A DNA stretch of 64,000 bases from Clostridiales bacterium (GTDB lineage Bacteria > Bacillota > Clostridia > Saccharofermentanales > Saccharofermentanaceae), in contig JAFZHS010000030.1 of NCBI GenBank assembly GCA_017554745.1, forward strand, positions 62,001 to 126,000. Direction: 5' to 3'. Below the pieces are notes generated by a model. It made no database searches and had not been told where the DNA came from. It saw only the letters and a program-made list of their open reading frames with translations. Made by a program: the position numbers and the translations under genes. Below, piece by piece: positions 58,997 through 64,000 of the stretch (positions are counted from its first letter, which is position 1; the number at the start of each line of letters is the position of its first letter).

Positions 58997-60172
58997 ATGT
59001 CAGCAGAATCTTATTTGAGCAGAGGTGTATCACCCACAAAAGATGATGTTAAGGCAGCTGTTAAGAACCAGTCTAAGGGAGTTTTCCCCGGAGCTTTCTG
59101 TAAGCTTATCGAAGACCTGGCAGGTGATCCCGAATACTGTACTGCTATCCATGCTGACGGCGCAGGCACAAAATCCTCCGTTGCTTACCTGATGTATAAA
59201 GAGACAGGCAATTACGACTGGTTCAAGGGTCTTGCCCAGGATTCACTCGTAATGAATACAGATGACCTCGCTTGCTGCGGCGTTACAGAGAATCTCATGC
59301 TCTCAAACACCATCGGCCGTAATGCTCACAGAGTAGACGGCAAGGCGATCGCAAAAGTAATCGAAGGTTACGATGAGATCATCGCAAAGCTCGCATCCCA
59401 GGGCATCAACATCACAATGTGCGGCGGCGAGACAGCTGACGTAGGTGACCTCGTAAGAACGCTCATCGTTGACTCCACGCTCGTTGCAAGAGCGAAGAGA
59501 TCTGAAGTCATCAACGCAGCAAACATCAAGCCCGGCAACGTTATCGTCGGTCTTGCTTCTTTCGGTCAGGCTACATATGAAGACAAGTACAATTCAGGCA
59601 TGTCTTCCAACGGCCTTACAGCAGCCCGCCACATGCTGCTCAACAAGTACTACTATGAGAACTACAAGGAGTCTTTCTCCGATACTTTAGGTGAGGACAA
59701 GGCTTACTGCGGAAAGTACAGACTTGACGATAAGCTTCCCGGCGCTGACGTAACGGTAGGCGAGGCTATTCTTGCTCCTACAAGAACTTTCCTTCCTGTT
59801 ATCTCCAAGGTGCTCGCTTCTTATAGAGAAAACGTTCATGGCATCATCCACTGCACAGGCGGCGGACAGGCTAAGTGCCGTGACTTCGGTACGGGCGTCA
59901 GATACGTTAAGGACAATATGTTCGATCTGCCTCCGCTTTTTCAGGCAATCTACGAGTCAGGCGAGATCCCGATGAAGGAGCTCTATCAGGTATTCAACTG
60001 CGGTCACAGGATCGAATTCTACGTTGACGAAGCCGTCGCTTCCAAGATCATCGAGATCGCTAATACTTTCAATATCGAAGCCAGGATTATCGGCCATGTG
60101 GAATTGTCTTCAAATAGTAATGGAAATGAAGTAATTATTCTATCTCACGGCCAGGAATTTGTTTATAATTAA
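58997..60172 (+). CDS. purM: PurM-type AIR synthase, long Bacteroidetes-like form
   Basis: The 391-residue protein belongs to the phosphoribosylformylglycinamidine cyclo-ligase family (ATP plus FGAM to AIR in purine synthesis). SYLSRGVSPTKDDVKAAVKNQSKG, CTAIHADGAGTKSS, TDDLACCGV, CGGETADVGDLVRT, GLASFGQATYEDKYNSGMSSNGLT and YQVFNCGHRIEFYV are present. It is longer than the usual 345-residue PurM, and as I remember them, the long forms of Bacteroidetes share this order of motifs. It is not next to other pur genes. AGGAGG precedes ATG 58997, and no promoter is seen between rnpB and it. A non-purine substrate cannot be excluded. Confidence 0.8.
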   Translation: MSAESYLSRGVSPTKDDVKAAVKNQSKGVFPGAFCKLIEDLAGDPEYCTAIHADGAGTKSSVAYLMYKETGNYDWFKGLAQDSLVMNTDDLACCGVTENLMLSNTIGRNAHRVDGKAIAKVIEGYDEIIAKLASQGINITMCGGETADVGDLVRTLIVDSTLVARAKRSEVINAANIKPGNVIVGLASFGQATYEDKYNSGMSSNGLTAARHMLLNKYYYENYKESFSDTLGEDKAYCGKYRLDDKLPGADVTVGEAILAPTRTFLPVISKVLASYRENVHGIIHCTGGGQAKCRDFGTGVRYVKDNMFDLPPLFQAIYESGEIPMKELYQVFNCGHRIEFYVDEAVASKIIEIANTFNIEARIIGHVELSSNSNGNEVIILSHGQEFVYN

Positions 60173-60220
60173 TTATGGGCAGGCAGTACCTGCTCAAATA
60201 AATTAAAGGCAGGTATTGTT

Positions 60221-60922
60221 ATGGACGCGTTGAAAAAGTATGTTGCCGAATTTTTCGGTACGTTTACGCTTGTACTTGTAGGATGCGGTACCGCTATGAC
60301 TGTCGGATGTGATTCCGATAATGGCTGCGGCTATATCCTCACAGCTTTTGCTTTTGGTCTTGTTATTGTCGGAATGGCTTACTGTATCGGCAATGTTTCA
60401 GGTTGCCATATCAATCCGGCCGTTTCGCTTGCCTGCTTACTCTCTAAGAGAATGAGCGGCAAGGATTTCCTTTTCTATTGCATTTCACAGGTTGTCGGTG
60501 CTCTCGCAGGTGCTGCTGTTTTAAGATGCATCTGGAGCTTGGGCGACGTTGAAGACAAGACCGGCGGTCTTGGATCTAACGGCCTTGGCGGATTCAGCGG
60601 TGACTGGGCATGGGCAGCAGGACTTATCACAGAGATCTTCCTGACATTCATCTTTGTTCTTGTAATCCTTGGCGTTACAGATGAGAAGTTTAAGCACGGC
60701 TCTTTTGCAGGTGTAGTTATCGGCTTCTCACTCGTTATGGTTCATATCCTCGGCATCGGTCTTACAGGCACATCCGTTAACCCCGCTCGTTCGATCGGAC
60801 CTGCTATCCTTGCAGGCGCTGATGCTCTCAGCGTAGTCTGGATTTTCATCGTAGGACCTTTCCTCGGTGCAGCCATGGCAGCATTCGTCTACAGATTCAT
60901 CGCTAAGAAGGACGAAAAGTAA
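60221..60922 (+). CDS. Aquaporin (MIP family), AqpZ-like
   Basis: The 233-residue membrane protein has six transmembrane helices and both NPA boxes: CHINPAVSL (65-67) and TSVNPARSIG (187-189, with the selectivity Arg190). Short loops and an absence of the extra residues that mark glycerol facilitators (no Asp after the second NPAR) favour a water channel over GlpF. A hairpin-like GCAGG/CCTGC repeat lies just upstream but has no T-run. A terminator at 60978 ends the unit. Confidence 0.93.
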   Translation: MDALKKYVAEFFGTFTLVLVGCGTAMTVGCDSDNGCGYILTAFAFGLVIVGMAYCIGNVSGCHINPAVSLACLLSKRMSGKDFLFYCISQVVGALAGAAVLRCIWSLGDVEDKTGGLGSNGLGGFSGDWAWAAGLITEIFLTFIFVLVILGVTDEKFKHGSFAGVVIGFSLVMVHILGIGLTGTSVNPARSIGPAILAGADALSVVWIFIVGPFLGAAMAAFVYRFIAKKDEK

Positions 60923-60977
60923 TTAGTTGAGTATAAGGTTTTAGACCTTACTGATTCATTATTAACCCGACCGGGTA

Positions 60978-61007
60978 AAGAGGTGTCTCAATGAGGCACC
61001 TCTTTTG
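60978..61007 (+). terminator. Terminator after the aquaporin gene
   Basis: AAGAGGTG at 60978-60985 pairs with CACCTCTT at 60997-61004, with CTC/GAG extending the stem, followed by TTTG. A very similar hairpin for the opposite strand lies 18 bases on. Confidence 0.9.
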
Positions 61008-61012
61008 TATGT

Positions 61013-61042
61013 GACAAAAAAAGAGGCTGCAGCGCAGCCTCT
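61013..61042 (-). terminator. Terminator of the glutamine synthetase gene
   Basis: On the minus strand AGAGGCTGC (61042-61034) pairs with GCAGCCTCT (61030-61022) around a three-base loop, followed by seven Ts (61021-61015). Confidence 0.92.
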
Positions 61043-61066
61043 ATAGTTTTTATTGTCGTTATCTTA

Positions 61067-62977
61067 TCAGATCTGGTTATCGCAATAAGTCTTGTACTTA
61101 TTCTTAAGCTCGTTCATTGCGTTCTTCATGGCGAGCTGATATACGGAAGTCTTCTCCCAGTCGCCGGCCTTGACTGTAGCCTTGATCTTGGTGAAGATCG
61201 AATCCTGACCGTCGGTATCCTTGGCAAGCTGGAGCTTGAGGTAGTTGATGTCTGTCCAGAGGCTGTTGTCGTAGCTTATTGAGCCGTCATCAGTTCTGGT
61301 GATGCTCCTGATGAGAGAAAGGTTTGCAGGGATGATCTTCTCCATGAGCTCCATCTCCCAGCGTACGAGCATTGCCTGATAGTAGGATGCCAGGAGCTGC
61401 TCGTTGAAGACGCCGCCTCTGCAGAGGATCTCGGCAACTTCAGGCTCCTTTAAGGTCTGGAGAGATTCATAGACCGTAGCGGCAGGTGTGCCGAAGAGTC
61501 TGTCTCTCTCGTTGGAATCCATGTCCTCGAAAATATCATCTTCGCAGCGGTAGAGCTTGTTTGTCTCCAGATAATCGCTTGCCTGACCGTAAGGCTTTGT
61601 GAATTCAGCTTCGAGAGTCTTGGTGTCCTTGCCTGAATCAAGAGCATAAGCGATACCGTCGAGCATTGCCTGGTATACGGATGCGAGGCAGAGGTAAGTG
61701 TTTGTGTGCGGATTCGGAGCTCTAAGCTCGAATCTTGTCGCATACTTGTTGTCTTCGCTTCTTACGAGGCCCAAAAGGACGGATCTGTTACGTGAAGGAG
61801 TGAGGACATCCATTCCGATGGAGCTTACGCAGTGTGTGGGAGCCTCGAATCCTGGTGTGAGACGCTCGAAAGCATCAGTCGTAGCGGAAACGAATGGGTT
61901 AACTACCTTGCTGTAATGCTTCATGATGCCCATGAGAGAGCCCCAGCCGAATCTGCTCAGATAATCAGCCTTTGTATCTTCGGGAGCGAAGAGGTTGACC
62001 TTCTTGCCGTTTGTAAGGTAAGCAACAGCGTTTACATGCGTGTGCTCACCTGAGCCTGCAACACCCGGAAGAGGCTTAGCGTTGAAGCTGACGTCGAGAC
62101 CGTGAAGTCTGAAGATCTCTTTGATAATGATCCTTGCGATGAGCTCGTAGTCAGCGCCCTGGAGAGCATCGGAATACTTCCAGTCTACTTCGAGCTGCTC
62201 CATGATGAAGTGAAACTCGCCGGAAGAATTGAGGGAAGCTTTGACTCCGCCGACTTCCTTGTGGCCCATCTCAGGGTTGAAGCCGTACTTCTCGAGGATC
62301 ATGATGACCTGCTCTAATGCGGTCCTTACAACGCCCTTTGTACGCTTCCAGTAAGATTCCTTAAGTTCCTGGGAGATTGAGAGCTGCTCTGTGCTGATGA
62401 TCTCGTCAGGAGAGTTTACCCAGAACTCAAGCTCTGTAGCGGTGATGAGCGTGATGCGGTCTAGCTCGTCAGGAGTAAAACCGTACTCAGAGCACAAAGC
62501 GGGATCGTTCTTGAATCTGTCCAGGATAGTCTTCTGGAAATAAGCTGCGCTCTTGCGAAGGATCGATCTTGAGCAGACCTCATCCTCGTTGTGAGTCAGG
62601 CAGGAGGGTATACGGAGCGTGCCGATAGGCCTTCCTGTCTCAAAATCTATGTGCTCGTAATTGTAGTCGACGTACCAGATGACGTTTACATCAGGGATAA
62701 GGTCGACTTTACCGTCATTTAACGTAGCGATTCCGGGAAGCACAACGGATGAACCGTCGGTTTGTACTGCTTTGCCGTTAAGATAATTCTCGATATTTTC
62801 AAGAAAATCTGACATCGGGATCTTCTCGTCGGTATCGTTGCCCATAAGGTCAACGGCAGCCAGAGATACGAACTTGATCTCGGGGTGGGAAGATAAGATG
62901 TTCCTTAGGTCCTGGGCCGAGTGATTATCGGCAGGGATGACGTAAAGCAGATCGGGTATTACATGGAATTCAATCAT
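61067..62977 (-). CDS. Glutamine synthetase, atypical long form
   Basis: Glutamine synthetase joins ammonia to glutamate with ATP. The 636-residue protein is longer than GlnA of GSI (about 445-470) and shorter than GSIII (about 700). Catalytic motifs are present: ITATELEFWVN, MGHKEVGG, DWKYSDALQGADYE, GVAGSGEHTHVNA in place of the usual GSGMHxH, RLTPGFEAPTHC, SRNRSVLLGL and FELRAPNPHTNTYL. An insert of about 16 residues breaks the stretch that reads HHEVAPGQHE in GSI. The last 110 residues are a helical extension. It stands alone on the minus strand; AAGAAGG precedes ATG 62977. Activity is likely, but a role in a related ligation is possible. Confidence 0.85.
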   Translation of the reverse strand: MIEFHVIPDLLYVIPADNHSAQDLRNILSSHPEIKFVSLAAVDLMGNDTDEKIPMSDFLENIENYLNGKAVQTDGSSVVLPGIATLNDGKVDLIPDVNVIWYVDYNYEHIDFETGRPIGTLRIPSCLTHNEDEVCSRSILRKSAAYFQKTILDRFKNDPALCSEYGFTPDELDRITLITATELEFWVNSPDEIISTEQLSISQELKESYWKRTKGVVRTALEQVIMILEKYGFNPEMGHKEVGGVKASLNSSGEFHFIMEQLEVDWKYSDALQGADYELIARIIIKEIFRLHGLDVSFNAKPLPGVAGSGEHTHVNAVAYLTNGKKVNLFAPEDTKADYLSRFGWGSLMGIMKHYSKVVNPFVSATTDAFERLTPGFEAPTHCVSSIGMDVLTPSRNRSVLLGLVRSEDNKYATRFELRAPNPHTNTYLCLASVYQAMLDGIAYALDSGKDTKTLEAEFTKPYGQASDYLETNKLYRCEDDIFEDMDSNERDRLFGTPAATVYESLQTLKEPEVAEILCRGGVFNEQLLASYYQAMLVRWEMELMEKIIPANLSLIRSITRTDDGSISYDNSLWTDINYLKLQLAKDTDGQDSIFTKIKATVKAGDWEKTSVYQLAMKNAMNELKNKYKTYCDNQI

Positions 62978-63007
62978 TAGAACTACCTTCTTTAAACATA
63001 ATAGGAC

Positions 63008-63016
63008 ATTTTATCA
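63008..63016 (-). promoter_or_regulatory. Probable glutamine synthetase promoter (extended -10)
   Basis: On the minus strand TGaTAAAAT occupies 63016-63008, about 30 bases before the start codon. No convincing -35 box or GlnR-type palindrome is seen. Confidence 0.45.
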
Positions 63017-63118
63017 CAAGAAATACTTTATGAGTAATATCGGATATTTATACTTTTGTTTTCAATTCTCGGCTTTTTATCGTAATATATGCGTTAGAAA
63101 CGTTTTGAGGAGTAATAG

Positions 63119-63949
63119 GTGTTTTTTTCAGCGGCAAAGAACATTTTCAATATCGATAATGTAGGCAACAGGTGGGGAGTCCGTATCCTTTATTTTGTCA
63201 CGGTCATCCTTAATGCCGCGATTCACTTTAACCCCTATGCAGATAAGGATTTTACGCCGCTTTCCAATTGGCTAATGAATCTTTATAACATGAGCGAGAT
63301 GGAGAATGCGAGCGCTATCTTAACTGCTCCTCCTGTGTCAAACGGCAATATCATCTATCTGCTGACGCTTTTGGGTGGCGAGCTTATCCTGATAGGAAGT
63401 GCATATATTTATGCCGCTGTCTATGTAAGACTGTACAGGAAAGAGAAGGCTTCTATGGCGGAAAAGGATGAATCCGGTGCCATAAATTATGCCGTAAACA
63501 GTATTCCTGACGATATTATCAAGCCCGGAAAACTGGTTTTGAGAATATTGCTTCTCATGCTCGTTACCGCAATAGTTCTTTTGCCGCTGGTAACCATAGC
63601 TTTGTATTTTATGTTCTTTACCATTGTCGGCCTGCCGTTCATTTTCACGGCTCCGGTCGCATATCTGTCAGGAGATAAAGGCATCTTTACTTCGATCCCG
63701 TATGTCGCGAAATTGTCTTTGAGGTATTATTTCGCGAACATGAGAAGCATTGCACTGGTGCTTATTGTCGCTCTCATCTTAAATTTCCTGGTGCCTCTGC
63801 TCGAAAATGTATCTTCGACTGCATACTATATCGTTGATGCCGCGGCCACGGCGTGGATTTTCCTTGCGGCGGCAAGGCTCGCGGCGCTTTCTTACTGCTC
63901 GATGAAGGATTTCCCGATAAAGGGAAGAAGAAGGCCTTACGCGATCTGA
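63119..63949 (+). CDS. Six-helix membrane protein of unknown function
   Basis: GTG 63119 lies six bases after GAGGAG at 63107-63112, a convincing start. The 276-residue product has hydrophobic segments near 20-38, 74-98, 138-160, 163-183, 205-227 and 233-258, with a charged cytoplasmic loop between the second and third. The C-terminus is basic. I do not recognise a family. It is divergent from the glutamine synthetase gene. The 51 bases after it, to the end of the window, show nothing notable. Confidence 0.75.
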   Translation: MFFSAAKNIFNIDNVGNRWGVRILYFVTVILNAAIHFNPYADKDFTPLSNWLMNLYNMSEMENASAILTAPPVSNGNIIYLLTLLGGELILIGSAYIYAAVYVRLYRKEKASMAEKDESGAINYAVNSIPDDIIKPGKLVLRILLLMLVTAIVLLPLVTIALYFMFFTIVGLPFIFTAPVAYLSGDKGIFTSIPYVAKLSLRYYFANMRSIALVLIVALILNFLVPLLENVSSTAYYIVDAAATAWIFLAAARLAALSYCSMKDFPIKGRRRPYAI

Positions 63950-64000
63950 CAGGCGCTTGTTCTGTCGTAATACTGTTCAAAGCAACAATAATTAGCCCGT

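Noticed and set aside
60184..60200. Terminator between purM and the aquaporin gene
   Set aside because: The GCAGG/CCTGC stem is only five base pairs and is followed by TCAAATAAATT, with no T-run.
62978..63118. Glutamine riboswitch or GlnR operator before the glutamine synthetase gene
   Set aside because: No conserved riboswitch core and no TGTNA-type palindrome could be found in this gap.
1..64000. CRISPR arrays, transposases, prophage genes or secondary-metabolite clusters
   Set aside because: Looked for on both strands and none were seen; almost all coding frames are housekeeping or lipoprotein genes.

Overview
This window is a dense, largely co-directional stretch of a Gram-positive anaerobe chromosome, most likely class Clostridia (Firmicutes). 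The evidence is PolC and the DnaG-TrmK-Nif3 order, the fused IspH-ribosomal protein S1, a type A-looking RNase P RNA, the MEP isoprenoid pathway, the ScpA/ScpB pair, AGGAGG ribosome binding sites, sigma-A promoters that often carry a TG extended -10, and many Gram-positive type lipoproteins. Family-level placement (Oscillospirales or Lachnospirales relatives) cannot be settled from this sequence alone.

Layout. 1-3259: tail of an AraC regulator, a PEBP-domain lipoprotein, and on the minus strand a GH51 arabinofuranosidase with a DUF6171-like protein. 3281-12824: sulfur-transfer and tRNA thiolation (cysteine desulfurase, ThiI), an AIR-synthase-like protein, GlyA, RarA, a small lipoprotein, Dtd, ClpX and a ROK glucokinase. 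12847-19633: ValS, an unknown membrane protein, then a minus-strand response regulator, histidine kinase and RluF. 19789-23254: three tandem lipoproteins that look like diverged paralogues. 23260-33843: a methyltransferase, an RluA-type pseudouridine synthase, IleS (type 2), an M50 protease, ScpA/ScpB, an RpiR regulator, Cmk and the IspH-S1 fusion. 33906-34823: a higBA toxin-antitoxin pair with a clear operator, and two tRNA-Pro genes. 34927-36986: ThyA, a histidine phosphatase and DHFR. 37146-52839: the classical rpsB-tsf-pyrH-frr-uppS-cdsA-dxr-rseP-ispG-polC-priA cluster. 52995-58584: DapA, DapB, YajC, DnaG, TrmK and Nif3. 58617-64000: rnpB, a Bacteroidetes-like PurM, an aquaporin, a long glutamine synthetase on the minus strand and an unknown membrane protein.

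Most of the window is housekeeping. Three of the MEP pathway enzymes (Dxr, IspG, IspH), the first steps of polyprenyl use (UppS), replication (PolC, PriA, DnaG, RarA), translation (S2, EF-Ts, RRF, S1, ValS, IleS, Dtd) and chromosome segregation (ScpA/B) sit together. No CRISPR array, integrase, transposase or prophage was seen. The only clearly accessory module is higBA.

The most unusual observation is the replicative polymerase. The DEDDh proofreading exonuclease domain inserted in the PHP domain of PolC is still recognisable by position and flanking motifs, but at least four of its five catalytic residues appear to be replaced, while the polymerase and PHP metal-site motifs look intact. Other points of interest are an apparent internal promoter plus internal ribosome binding site that would let ribosomal protein S1 be made separately from the IspH-S1 fusion, two promoters placed so that their transcripts would start at or next to the start codon (leaderless mRNAs), a plus-strand terminator hairpin hidden inside the coding sequence of the opposing gene, a tRNA-Pro with an AGG anticodon, and a long inverted repeat over the ileS promoter. 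The only gene-free stretches over 300 bases are 34562-34926 (two tRNA genes, promoters, a terminator) and 58585-58996 (rnpB).
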